A DNA stretch of 64,000 nt, from the NCBI RefSeq assembly GCF_013408175.1, contig NZ_JACBYW010000006.1, positions 372,001 to 436,000 of the forward strand, written 5' to 3'. The stretch's first letter is position 1, and every line of letters starts with the position of its first letter. Below the pieces are notes generated by a model that saw only the letters and a list, made by a program, of their open reading frames with translations, did no database searches and was not told the DNA's origin. Shown one piece after another: positions 36,984-44,936 of this stretch. This DNA is from Actinopolyspora biskrensis. GTDB lineage: Bacteria; Actinomycetota; Actinomycetes; Mycobacteriales; Pseudonocardiaceae. Made by a program: the position numbers and the translations under genes.

Positions 36984-37571
36984 ATGACGTCAAGTCGTAA
37001 CGAAGAGGCCATCCTGGACGCGGTGCGCGACTGCGTCCTCGCCGTCGGGATGCGTCGTACGACGCTGACCGAGGTGGCCCGGCGCGCCGGAGTGAGCAGG
37101 CCGACCGTCTACCGGCGCTGGCAGGACGTGCGCTCGCTGACGGCCGACCTGCTGACCCGGGAACTCCGCTCGCTGCTGCCCGGGGACGGTGCGACCGCGG
37201 GCAACGCGCGGGTGCGCGGCGTGGACCGGATCGTGAGCACCGTCGCGGCCGTGCGCGAGCACCCGCTGCTGCGCAAGATCCTGGAGACCGATCCGGAACT
37301 GCTCATCACCTACACCTTCGACCGGCTCGGCACCAGCCAACGGGAGATCCTGGAGGTGTTCGCCTCGGCGGTACGGGAGGGCCAGCGGGACGGCTCGATC
37401 ACCGACGGGGACCCCGAGGAACTCGCGGCGATGCTGCTGCTGGTCACGCAGTCCGCCGTGCTCTCCCCGCGCATCGTGGCGGACCAGCTGCCCGCCGACC
37501 GCCTGGACGAACAACTGCGGTCGGTGCTCGAGAACTACCTGCGCCCCGCCGACTCCCCCGCGAAGGAGTGA
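36984..37571 (+). CDS. TetR-family transcriptional regulator
   Basis: A 195-residue regulator: HTH at about residues 25-50 (TLTEVARRAGVSRPTVYRRW), then an all-helical ligand domain. It is divergent from the AGPS-like gene with only 17 bp between start codons, so the messages are probably leaderless and co-regulated. A TGACGTCA palindrome overlaps its first codons (36985-36992). It is 4 bp upstream of glpD, so both are one transcript. Confidence 0.9.
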   Translation: MTSSRNEEAILDAVRDCVLAVGMRRTTLTEVARRAGVSRPTVYRRWQDVRSLTADLLTRELRSLLPGDGATAGNARVRGVDRIVSTVAAVREHPLLRKILETDPELLITYTFDRLGTSQREILEVFASAVREGQRDGSITDGDPEELAAMLLLVTQSAVLSPRIVADQLPADRLDEQLRSVLENYLRPADSPAKE

Positions 37572-37575
37572 ACCG

Positions 37576-39096
37576 ATGCGCGACACCTCGCTCAACGCCG
37601 CCCGCAGAGACCGAGAACTGTCCGAACTGGCCGAAACCGAGCGGGTGGACCTGCTGGTGGTGGGTGGCGGAGTCACCGGAGCCGGAACCGCTCTCGACGC
37701 CGCTTCCCGCGGGCTGTCGGTGGTGCTGGCCGAGAAGCACGACCTGGCGTTCGGCACCAGCAGGTGGAGTTCCAAGCTCGTCCACGGCGGACTGCGCTAT
37801 CTGGCCTCCGGCGACGTCGGCATAGCCCACGAGAGCGCCGTGGAGCGCGGCGTCCTGCTGCGCACCACCGCACCACACCTGACACGTCCGCTGCCGCAGC
37901 TGGTACCGCTGCTCCCGGAGACGGGCACGCGGCAGGCCGCGTTGGTGCGGGCGGGCTTCCTCGCCGGGGACGCGCTGCGCCTGGCGGCGCGGACCGGTTC
38001 CGCGGCGCTGCCCGGTTCCCGGCGGATCAGCGCGGCCGAGACCCTGCGCATGGCGCCACCCGTTCGGCACGAGCGGTTGCGTGGCGGGCTGCTGGCCTGG
38101 GACGGACAGCTCACCGACGACGCCAGGCTGGTCACCTCGCTCGCGCGCACCGCGGCCGGGCACGGGGCCAGGGTGCTCACCCGTTGCGCCGCGGAGGACG
38201 TGACCGGCCAGGGGGCCGTGCTGCGCGACCGGATCAGCGGGGAGACCGTGCGCGTCCGGGCAGGTGCTGTGGTCAACGCGGCCGGGGTGTGGGCCGGCGA
38301 GGTCGCCCCCGAGCTCACGTTGCGCCCCAGCCGGGGGACGCACCTGGTGGTCTCGGCCGACTCGCTGCCCGGGCTCGACGCGGGGCTGACGGTACCGGTT
38401 CCGGGCACGACCAACCGGTTCGTCTTCGCACTGCCGGCGGACAACGGAAGGATCCACATCGGACTGACCGACGAGGAGGCGCCGGAGCCGGTACCGGACG
38501 TTCCGGAGGCCGCGGCGCACGAGGTGGACTTCCTGCTGGAGACGATCAACACCGTGCTGACCGAACCGCTGAGCTCCGCCGACGTGCTCGACACCTACTC
38601 GGGGCTGCGCCCGCTGCTGGACGGCGGCGCGGGCGGCAGCGCCGACCTGTCCCGGAGCCACGCGGTGCTTCCGGGAGGCAGCGGTGTGGTCAGCGTGGTC
38701 GGCGGCAAGCTGACCACGTACCGCCGCATGGCCGAGGACGCGGTGGACGCGGCGGTCCGGCACGCCGGTCTCACGGCAGGGCCGTGCAGGACCAAAAGGC
38801 TGCCGCTGGTGGGCGCGGACGCCCGGGCGCGGCTGTCGCGGGTACCGGCTCCCCGCCGCCTCGTCGCCCGGTACGGCACCGAGGCCCCCGCCGTGCTCGA
38901 GCAGGCAGCGGGGGATCCGGCGGAGTCGGAACCGGTGGCCGAGGGCCTGTCGGTCACCCCCGCCGAGCTGCGCTTCGCCGTGCGCCACGAGGTCGCGCTG
39001 GACGTCGACGACCTGCTCGACCGCAGGACCCGCGTCGGGGTGGTGGCCCGTGACCGAGCGGCAGCGCTGCCCGCCGCCCGGGAGGCGCTGGGGTGA
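37576..39096 (+). CDS. glpD: FAD-dependent glycerol-3-phosphate dehydrogenase
   Basis: A 506-residue enzyme oxidising glycerol-3-phosphate to dihydroxyacetone phosphate with quinone as acceptor. FAD motif VVGGGVTGAGTALDAASRG, the FGTSRWSSKLVHGGLRYL signature, DTYSGLRPLL and GGKLTTYRRMAEDAVD are intact, followed by the C-terminal cap ending VRHEVALDVDDLLDRRTRVG. Its last 120 bases and the stop region are duplicated downstream (39746-39886), flanking a toxin-antitoxin module. Confidence 0.95.
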   Translation: MRDTSLNAARRDRELSELAETERVDLLVVGGGVTGAGTALDAASRGLSVVLAEKHDLAFGTSRWSSKLVHGGLRYLASGDVGIAHESAVERGVLLRTTAPHLTRPLPQLVPLLPETGTRQAALVRAGFLAGDALRLAARTGSAALPGSRRISAAETLRMAPPVRHERLRGGLLAWDGQLTDDARLVTSLARTAAGHGARVLTRCAAEDVTGQGAVLRDRISGETVRVRAGAVVNAAGVWAGEVAPELTLRPSRGTHLVVSADSLPGLDAGLTVPVPGTTNRFVFALPADNGRIHIGLTDEEAPEPVPDVPEAAAHEVDFLLETINTVLTEPLSSADVLDTYSGLRPLLDGGAGGSADLSRSHAVLPGGSGVVSVVGGKLTTYRRMAEDAVDAAVRHAGLTAGPCRTKRLPLVGADARARLSRVPAPRRLVARYGTEAPAVLEQAAGDPAESEPVAEGLSVTPAELRFAVRHEVALDVDDLLDRRTRVGVVARDRAAALPAAREALG

Positions 39097-39116
39097 GAGC
39101 GGAGCAACCGCCGGAC
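38976..39116 (+). repeat. Direct repeat 1: 3' end of glpD
   Basis: 141 bp that recur at 39746-39886 at a constant offset of 770 bp. By eye 11 mismatches, no gaps (about 92% identity), including 56 identical bases (38995-39050). It spans the last 40 codons of glpD, the stop and 20 bp beyond. Confidence 0.9.
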
Positions 39117-39142
39117 CAGAGCGCGGAACGGTCTCAACGCAT

Positions 39143-39484
39143 CTAGTTGATATCGATGATGCCACGCAGCGCGAACTTGATCCTGTCGATCTCCTCTGGT
39201 GTGATCCGCGCGCTGTGACGGCGACGCAGGCGCTGCTGACTGATCGATTTGACGTGGTCGCACATGGCGAACGTGGGCTGATTGAGGCTGCCCAAACGTG
39301 GCTGGTACGGCAAGCTACGATCGGTGTTGGTGCAGGGCACTACGATGGTGAGCCCGTTGGGCAGGGCGCACTCGAAAGCAGTGGAGATGACCACTGCGGG
39401 ACGAAGGCCTGCCTGTTCGTGCCCGATCCGCGGGTTGAAGTCGACCCACCACACCTGCCAGGGACGCAGGGAGCGTTCGGTCAT
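39143..39484 (-). CDS. MazF/PemK-type endoribonuclease toxin
   Basis: A 113-residue toxin: N-terminal WQVWWVDFNPRIGHEQAGLRPAVVIS strand region, with RPAVVIS being the family signature, then IVVPCTNTDR and the C-terminal RITPEEIDRIKFALRGII helix. It should cleave mRNA. Its start overlaps the antitoxin stop by 4 bp. It is transcribed against glpD and ends 47 bp after the glpD stop. The module lies between two copies of the glpD 3' end. Confidence 0.9.
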   Translation of the reverse strand: MTERSLRPWQVWWVDFNPRIGHEQAGLRPAVVISTAFECALPNGLTIVVPCTNTDRSLPYQPRLGSLNQPTFAMCDHVKSISQQRLRRRHSARITPEEIDRIKFALRGIIDIN

Positions 39485-39699
39485 TCCGAGGTGCCCATGT
39501 CCGATTCGGCCAGCCCCTGCTGCTCGTCCTGGTAATCCTGCAGCTCATCGTCGGACAGGCGCGCCAGGGCCGTGAAGGACTCGTGCTCGAAGGCCAGCCG
39601 GGCCACGGTCTCGTCCAGGCTCGCACCTCCGTAGTCACGTTCGGCGATGCGCGCCAGCGTGTCCCGATTATTAGAATCAATTCGCATACTCGTTTGCAT
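39481..39699 (-). CDS. MazE/ribbon-helix-helix-type antitoxin
   Basis: A 72-residue acidic protein beginning MQTSMRIDSNNRDTLARIAE, the typical short strand plus helix of RHH-like antitoxins, with an acidic C-terminus (DDELQDYQDEQQGLAESD) for toxin binding. Start candidates are ATG at 39717, 39699 and 39687; 39699 best matches relatives. An inverted repeat overlaps the start, consistent with autoregulation by the antitoxin. Confidence 0.82.
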   Translation of the reverse strand: MQTSMRIDSNNRDTLARIAERDYGGASLDETVARLAFEHESFTALARLSDDELQDYQDEQQGLAESDMGTSE

Positions 39700-39712
39700 A
39701 CTTCGAGTATGC
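39696..39712. promoter_or_regulatory. Candidate antitoxin operator
   Basis: GCATACT (39696-39702), TCG, AGTATGC (39706-39712): a perfect 7-bp inverted repeat. A third half-site GCATACT lies at 39684-39690. Position at the antitoxin start fits toxin-antitoxin autoregulation. Confidence 0.55.
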
Positions 39713-39745
39713 CACATCTGAGAAGTTGTCGATAACCTCCTGGTC

Positions 39746-39886
39746 CGCCGTGCGGCACGAGGGTGCGCTGGACGTCGACGACCTGCTCGACCGCAGGACC
39801 CGCGTCGGGGTGGTGGCCCGCGACCGGGAGGCCGCGCTGCCCGCGGGCCGGGAGGCGCTGGGGGGAGAGCGGAGCACCCGCCGGAC
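39746..39886 (+). repeat. Direct repeat 2: orphan copy of the glpD 3' end
   Basis: Matches 38976-39116 with about 11 mismatches. In the glpD frame it still reads as a GlpD C-terminus (LDVDDLLDRRTRVGVVARD), but the stop codon at the matching place is lost and the frame runs 10 residues further to a TGA at 39898-39900. A strong hairpin follows, so this copy may be the ancestral glpD end left behind by an insertion. Confidence 0.9.
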
Positions 39887-39893
39887 GTGCCCG

Positions 39894-39914
39894 GGCTGAG
39901 TGGTGGACTCAGCC
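39894..39914. terminator. Hairpin after the orphan glpD 3' end
   Basis: GGCTGAGT (39894-39901) and ACTCAGCC (39907-39914) pair perfectly around a 5-base loop. It stands right after the duplicated glpD end, as expected for the original glpD terminator, and converges with the two-TM/NTPase/TIR operon. Confidence 0.55.
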
Positions 39915-40017
39915 GTGTCCACCATCGAACAGAGCGCGGTCGCCCGGCGGGTACTCTGCCAATCTTCCCGAACTGTCCGCCTCCCCACGTTCGAGAGCTC
40001 CTGCGAACCGCAAGACT

Positions 40018-40389
40018 TCATTTCGAGAAGATGTTCCGCGCGGAGTGCTGTGAGCTCGCCGTGCCGTACGGTCGCGGGGAGTCGAACCGACTGCGCACCT
40101 CGGCCGCCGCCGCGGTGTTGCCGGAAGCCTCGATCATCTTGGCCAGGCGGTTCGCGGTCATGGCGCGCACCGCGTTCTCCTGGTGGAGGCCGAGCTTGTC
40201 CAACAACGCTCCCACCTGATCGGCGACGGTGCGGGTTCCGTACACGAGCTTGCGGTAGATCCCCACCAGCACCATCACGAACAGCGGAACGGTCACCCAG
40301 GCGGGCCAAGCGAGCAACCAGCCGAGCACGAGCGGAAGCACGAAGGCGACCGCCAGGCCGGTGAACAGGATGCGGTTCTCCTTCGTCAC
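40018..40389 (-). CDS. Two-transmembrane protein, last gene of the TIR-NTPase operon
   Basis: A 123-residue protein with two adjacent hydrophobic segments (ILFTGLAVAFVLPLVLGWLL and WVTVPLFVMVLVGIY) and a cytosolic helical tail (VADQVGALLDKLGLHQENAVRAM). The GTG at 40389 sits in a GTGA overlap with the NTPase stop, so it is translationally coupled. Small two-TM proteins in defence operons often act as membrane-disrupting effectors or anchors; here that is inference from position. No recognised family. Confidence 0.78.
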   Translation of the reverse strand: MTKENRILFTGLAVAFVLPLVLGWLLAWPAWVTVPLFVMVLVGIYRKLVYGTRTVADQVGALLDKLGLHQENAVRAMTANRLAKMIEASGNTAAAAEVRSRFDSPRPYGTASSQHSARNIFSK

Positions 40390-42374
40390 GGACTCGCCTC
40401 CTCGGCACTCGAAGCCACGGTGTAATCCACGTCGTCGATCCCCTGGTAGGAATCGATCAGCCGGGTCAGACGTGCGGCCACGCCGGGAGCTCCCCCGGAT
40501 ACCTGGCTCCAGTCACGTGCCGTCACGTGGAGCTTGCCGAGCGCCTCGATTTCGTGGCCCGCCGCCTCGACGAGGACCCACAGCAGGAGATCCGGATTCC
40601 ACGAGCGACCGGCGGCCTCCAACCACCACCGCACCGTCGACCAGGTCAGATCCGGCCGGTTGTCCATCATGGTGCGCCAGCTCAACACGAGTTCCGACCG
40701 CACGACCGACTCGGCCGCAAGGGGCTTCGTCGCCCCGCCGTCATCGAGCAGGCACCACGGATCGAGCATCTCCGCGAACAGGTCCGGATCCACTTTCCAC
40801 CATCGCAATTCCCGGAACTCGGTGGCGAACCTGTGGATCACCCGGCGCAGCATGCCGCGGTCCGCCAGGGCCAGCCCGCGCAAGGCCTGTCGCGCGGTCG
40901 GCTCGGCGGGATCGACCTCTCTCCGAGCACGCTGATGCAGCCGCACCATCGCCTGCTCGGGGAACTCCGGTGCGATCACCTCGGTGCAGACGTGCACCAG
41001 GAGCTGTCCGACCGGAGCTGTCAGGTTCTCGTCGCAGGACCAGTCGTAGACGAGACGACGAAACCGCGTACCGTAGCGCCGATCGTTGAGGCCGATGACG
41101 AGCGCCTGGTCAGCGAACTGTATCCAGTATGCCGGAGAGGAATTCCGTTCGGTGTCGCTCCACCTGTTGATCGTCTGGATGATTCCCTCGACACACCCGG
41201 TGTTCAGGCCGTGTTCGAGGTACCGGTCCACGAGGTTCCGCCGATCACGGCGACTGAGCCATGCGGAGAAAACCGCGTTCTCGCTGCACTTGCAGAACCA
41301 GGGGCGCAGATCCGGGTAGTTCTCCCAGAAGTGGGAACGCAACGCCCTGTCGTAGGCGAAGGACCTGAAACCGACGCGTTCACCGTGCTGGTCCGGCCGG
41401 ACCTCGAGGTCCTCGAGCTGGCTGCGATGACCGCGTTGTTCCAACCTCGGTTTTTCCCGGTCGGTCAGCCCCAGTAGCTCCATGAGGTTCTGCGCGACGA
41501 AGAAGACCGCGTCGGCGGAGGCCTCGCAGCACATCGCGGCGGCGAACAGCACCGCGCGCTGCCGTGCCTCCGAGTACCGCGCCACCTGCTTGGCGGCCTC
41601 CTCCCGACGTTCCGTAACCGCCGCCAGGGCTGCTTGCAGCCACTCGGACACCCACCAGTCGGGGTGATCCTTCTCGACCCGCACGACGAGACTCGCCAGC
41701 TTGGCGATGTCGCGGAGCGGGCCGGTCAAGTACTGGAGCAACTCCGGGGCGAGCTCCTCCTCTTCGGGTAGCGCGATCCCCGCTTCCTCCAGGTGCCTCC
41801 GCAGTACCACGTGTCCCGAAGGCCGCGCCATCTCGACGAACTGCCGGGCCAGCTCCTCATCGGCCCAGTCCTTCCCGTCGTACGGCAACACGACCACCAG
41901 ACGGGCTTTCTGCTCGTCCAGCGCAGCACGAAGAGCCGGGAGCTCACGGCGACGGGCACTCAACGTGTCCGGGTCACCCCGCGTGAGATCCAGCAGGAGG
42001 CGTTGACCGTAACCGACCTTGTCCGGAAACAGCTTGACTTCGGCGGAGAGCGCTTCCTCGGTGAACTCCGCGAAGGAGCTCGTCTCGTCGGACAGTTCGT
42101 GCAGCAGCATCTTCGCCGCGCTGCGGCGACCGCTTCCGACGGGACCGTGCAGCAGCACCGCCCGGGTGTCGCTCAACCGTTCCCGTGCGAGACCGAATCC
42201 CTGCGGCGGCACGAAAAGGCGCTTGAGCCAACCGAGGTCATTTCGCGAGATCACCCCGCTCTCGCGCATGTACTCGGTGGTTTCCCGCAGGAAGTTCATG
42301 ACCACCTTCGGCTCGATGAACTGATCCCCCGAGCCGGTGTGCACGTGACCGTATACCTCGTCGATGTCGGTCAA
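40386..42374 (-). CDS. STAND-like P-loop NTPase with degenerate Walker A
   Basis: A 662-residue protein. Residues 1-20 are MTDIDEVYGHVHTGSGDQFI, a Gly/His-rich motif like those of amyloid-signalling proteins. A P-loop-like VLLHGPVGSGRRSAAKML spans residues about 73-90; the usual Lys is replaced by Arg, as in some degenerate STAND NTPases of actinomycetes. RLVVVLPYD may be Walker B. The rest is helical, Trp/Arg-rich and lacks recognisable repeats. It overlaps TIR (ATGA) upstream and the two-TM gene downstream, so the three are made in fixed ratio. I infer a sensor/scaffold of an immune system; the exact family is not certain. Confidence 0.72.
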   Translation of the reverse strand: MTDIDEVYGHVHTGSGDQFIEPKVVMNFLRETTEYMRESGVISRNDLGWLKRLFVPPQGFGLARERLSDTRAVLLHGPVGSGRRSAAKMLLHELSDETSSFAEFTEEALSAEVKLFPDKVGYGQRLLLDLTRGDPDTLSARRRELPALRAALDEQKARLVVVLPYDGKDWADEELARQFVEMARPSGHVVLRRHLEEAGIALPEEEELAPELLQYLTGPLRDIAKLASLVVRVEKDHPDWWVSEWLQAALAAVTERREEAAKQVARYSEARQRAVLFAAAMCCEASADAVFFVAQNLMELLGLTDREKPRLEQRGHRSQLEDLEVRPDQHGERVGFRSFAYDRALRSHFWENYPDLRPWFCKCSENAVFSAWLSRRDRRNLVDRYLEHGLNTGCVEGIIQTINRWSDTERNSSPAYWIQFADQALVIGLNDRRYGTRFRRLVYDWSCDENLTAPVGQLLVHVCTEVIAPEFPEQAMVRLHQRARREVDPAEPTARQALRGLALADRGMLRRVIHRFATEFRELRWWKVDPDLFAEMLDPWCLLDDGGATKPLAAESVVRSELVLSWRTMMDNRPDLTWSTVRWWLEAAGRSWNPDLLLWVLVEAAGHEIEALGKLHVTARDWSQVSGGAPGVAARLTRLIDSYQGIDDVDYTVASSAEEASP

Positions 42375-43108
42375 TTGTCACGCTCGCCTCCGCTCTTCTC
42401 GCCGAAGTTCTGGCTGATTCCGCCGTGGTTGGACCCGGCCACGTAGTTGGTCCCGTCACCGTTGAAGGTGTTGTTGTACTGAGGACCGCCGCCGCTGTGC
42501 ACACTCCCGTGGACAGTGCCGATGTCGGTTCTGTTTCCCTGGTGGAACTCGTGGGTCTGCACCACCCACTCGGCGGTCGTGTTGTTGACCGAGTTGCGCG
42601 TGCCCGTCCCCTCCGGTTCCTTCCGCACCGTCCGGTCCTCGAGGCCCGGGACGAGTTCGACGAGCTCGTGGGCGATCTTCGCCAGATCGTGCTCGGCGTT
42701 CCCGCTGTCGTAGCGCAGCGACTGGCAGTCCGCCAGCGGCGTCAGCGCAGGAGGAAGATCGGACGCGGAGAGTCGCGGCAGGCTCCGCCCGCACATCACC
42801 GGGATCACCCGGGTACCGGACTCCAGCGCGTTGAGGATCTCGGCGCGGGTCCAGTCGTCCTCCTTGTCCAGCAGCACGTTGCCCTCCGCGTCACGCATGG
42901 AGAGCCAACGATCGCCGATGAGCACCAGCAGCACCCGAGCACCGCTGGAACCCCGCGTCAACGCACCGCGGAAGTCGTCACCGGGCCGAATCGACTTGCT
43001 GGCACGGAAGACCTTCTCGTCGCCGAACCGCCGGGAAAGCTCCCGTTCCACGGCGACTGCGGCATCGTGACCGTCCCCGGTCCGGTAGTTGACGAAGATG
43101 TCCGCCAC
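42371..43108 (-). CDS. TIR domain protein with amyloid-like C-terminal tail
   Basis: A 245-residue protein. Residues 1-150 form a TIR domain: box 1 is DIFVNYRTGDG, then KVFRASKSIRPGDDF, VLLVLIGDRWL, and the helix with WTRAEILNALESGTRVIPVM, whose Glu corresponds to the catalytic Glu of NAD-consuming TIRs. After an acidic linker the last 60 residues are rich in Asn, Gly, His and Thr (GTVHGSVHSGGGPQYNNTF, GTNYVAGSNHGGISQNFG), resembling bacterial amyloid signalling sequences. The effector role (NAD depletion) is known for many bacterial TIRs and inferred here. Starts 37 bp after the XRE-TPR gene. Confidence 0.85.
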   Translation of the reverse strand: MADIFVNYRTGDGHDAAVAVERELSRRFGDEKVFRASKSIRPGDDFRGALTRGSSGARVLLVLIGDRWLSMRDAEGNVLLDKEDDWTRAEILNALESGTRVIPVMCGRSLPRLSASDLPPALTPLADCQSLRYDSGNAEHDLAKIAHELVELVPGLEDRTVRKEPEGTGTRNSVNNTTAEWVVQTHEFHQGNRTDIGTVHGSVHSGGGPQYNNTFNGDGTNYVAGSNHGGISQNFGEKSGGERDN

Positions 43109-43145
43109 CGAATTCTCCTTTCACAACGGAAATCGGTTCTCTCGT

Positions 43146-44417
43146 TCAGCCGGTGCGAACGCGCAGCGACTGGGTCAGGCGCGGGGTCAGGTCCTTCACC
43201 GAAGGGTTCCCGCGGAACCGGGCGAGCGTGCGGTCCAGCCGCCGCAGGTCGGTGGTCACGGTCGCCGACTCGACCGCGTCGACGGTGTCGAGCACCCGCT
43301 CGGTGATCGCGCAGGCGTGCTCGACGTTGCCCGCCGCCGCGTGGGAGAGGGCGCGGCGAACCCCGTAACGGGCCCGGGAACGCGAGGCGTGCACCGGTAC
43401 ACGTTGGATCTCGTGATCCAGCACCGAACTCGCCTCACCGGGGCGCCCGAGATCGTGCAGGCACCAACCGGTCACCATCGCGACGGGATCCACCAGATTC
43501 GTGGTCCCCAGTGCCAGGACGGTGTTCGGTTCGGCGACGCTGTGCGCCTCACGCGCACGATCCAGGCTCCGCATGCAGGAGGCGTGATCCCCGGCCAGGG
43601 CGTGTCCCTGCGCCTCGCGTTGCAGGGCCGACGCGCGGAGGCGGGGCGGAGTACGGCTGTCTCCGGCCTGCTGGGCCAACTCGATCGTCCGCCACGCGTC
43701 GTTCCGGTAGAGCGCTAACAACGCGTGACGCACCCGCGTGTGGTTCGCCGAGCCGTGCTCTCCTGCGGCCTCCGCCATCTCGGCCGCACGATCGGTCCAC
43801 CACAGTGCGGCTCGTTCCTCGCCGGCTTCCTGGGCCATCCACCCCGCGTACTCGGCGTAGCGGGAGCCGAGAGCCAGAATGCCGTCCCGGTTTCGGGAAG
43901 TGGCGTGCGTGGCCAGCTCACTCAGGGTGTGCGCGTGCGCGGTGAGGGCGGGTAGCACCACGGCGTGGCTGGCTGTCTGCCCCAGCTCGCGAAACTGGCC
44001 GAACATCGTCCGAAAGGTCTCCAGCGACCTCTCCTCCATCGCCGAGCCGCTGTTCGACCTCGAACCGAGGGAGACGGCCGAAGCCGCCCCCGCTGCCAGC
44101 AGACCGCGGCGATTCAAGGTCCGGAAACTCGTGCCGTCCCGGGCGGATCCCATAAACCACACCTCACCGTTCTCCTCCGGTCGCGGTGGTGCTTCGGACG
44201 AGGGCTCCGGAACCAGCTTGGTCAGCTCCCCACCGGCCCCGAGCTTGTCGTCGCAGAGTCGCGCGAGCGCCGGTATCGGTTGCTTGCGACCGGTTTCGAC
44301 CTTGCTCAGGTACCCCTTGCTGTAGTGCACCCGTCCGGCCAATTCGGACAAGGAGAGCCCAGCTGCGATACGCGCCCGTCGAAGCTCCGTGCCGAACAGT
44401 CTGCATTGCTCACTCAC
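43146..44417 (-). CDS. XRE-family HTH protein with TPR-like C-terminal domain
   Basis: A 423-residue protein. HTH at residues about 10-65 (LRRARIAAGLSLSELAGRVH, YSKGYLSKVETGRKQP), a central stretch with RRGLLAAGAASAVSLG, then about 270 residues of TPR-like helices (AEYAGWMAQEAGEERAALWW, ALLALYRNDAWRTIELAQQA). This architecture is frequent in Streptomyces and relatives next to effector genes. First gene of the operon with TIR, NTPase and two-TM protein; it may be repressor/sensor of the system or a separate regulator. Confidence 0.85.
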   Translation of the reverse strand: MSEQCRLFGTELRRARIAAGLSLSELAGRVHYSKGYLSKVETGRKQPIPALARLCDDKLGAGGELTKLVPEPSSEAPPRPEENGEVWFMGSARDGTSFRTLNRRGLLAAGAASAVSLGSRSNSGSAMEERSLETFRTMFGQFRELGQTASHAVVLPALTAHAHTLSELATHATSRNRDGILALGSRYAEYAGWMAQEAGEERAALWWTDRAAEMAEAAGEHGSANHTRVRHALLALYRNDAWRTIELAQQAGDSRTPPRLRASALQREAQGHALAGDHASCMRSLDRAREAHSVAEPNTVLALGTTNLVDPVAMVTGWCLHDLGRPGEASSVLDHEIQRVPVHASRSRARYGVRRALSHAAAGNVEHACAITERVLDTVDAVESATVTTDLRRLDRTLARFRGNPSVKDLTPRLTQSLRVRTG

Positions 44418-44567
44418 ATCTGCCTCCCGGTTTCCTGTTGCCCACGAACACGGACAACGGGCAACCGCTGTTCGCGGTTCTCGTGAGCGAACACGCTGTA
44501 CTGGTGTGAGCGGAACTCACAGCCAACCGAACGCGCTGACACATCGAGCGGCACGCTAGGAGAGAAA

Positions 44568-44828
44568 GTGATCTTGAAAGGCGCGATTCGCGGATCGTCA
44601 CCCGATGAGACCAGCGCGATCGATCGCCGTGCTCGCCCTCGGCACGCTTCGAACACCGCCGGCAGCACGAGCGCGGAAAAATCCGGGGCGATCACGCACA
44701 CGCCGTACACCCCCGCACTCGCACTCCCCACTTCGCTCGCCGCGGCCGACTTCCACGACGGAATGTCCGGCGAAAGTCCCGTTCAGGGGAGCCCCGGATC
44801 ACCGCCGGATCGTGGTGAACCCCGGTGA
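44568..44828 (+). CDS. Small hypothetical protein
   Basis: An 86-residue frame from GTG 44568, with AGGAG five bases upstream, a good ribosome site, and GC-rich third positions as expected of a real gene here. It is Ser/Pro/Ala-rich and has no motif I recognise. Divergent from the XRE-TPR gene across 150 bp. The antisense frame 44414-44731 is the alternative, but has no good start. Confidence 0.45.
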   Translation: MILKGAIRGSSPDETSAIDRRARPRHASNTAGSTSAEKSGAITHTPYTPALALPTSLAAADFHDGMSGESPVQGSPGSPPDRGEPR

Positions 44829-44936
44829 CGAGCACCAGGGGTCCAAAACGTGTTTCCCGTTGCCCGGCGCCACCGGCGACGGGAAACGGCCGCACAGCAG
44901 ACGGAATTCTCGACCGGAGCACATCAGGGATCACGG

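Noticed and set aside
36985-36992. TGACGTCA palindrome at the TetR start as the TetR operator
   Set aside because: Only 8 bp, lies within the coding start, and TetR operators are usually longer; too weak to annotate separately.
44414-44731. Minus-strand frame of 105 codons upstream of the XRE-TPR gene
   Set aside because: No ribosome site, no motif, and it overlaps the plus-strand frame at 44568 that has a good AGGAG-GTG start.
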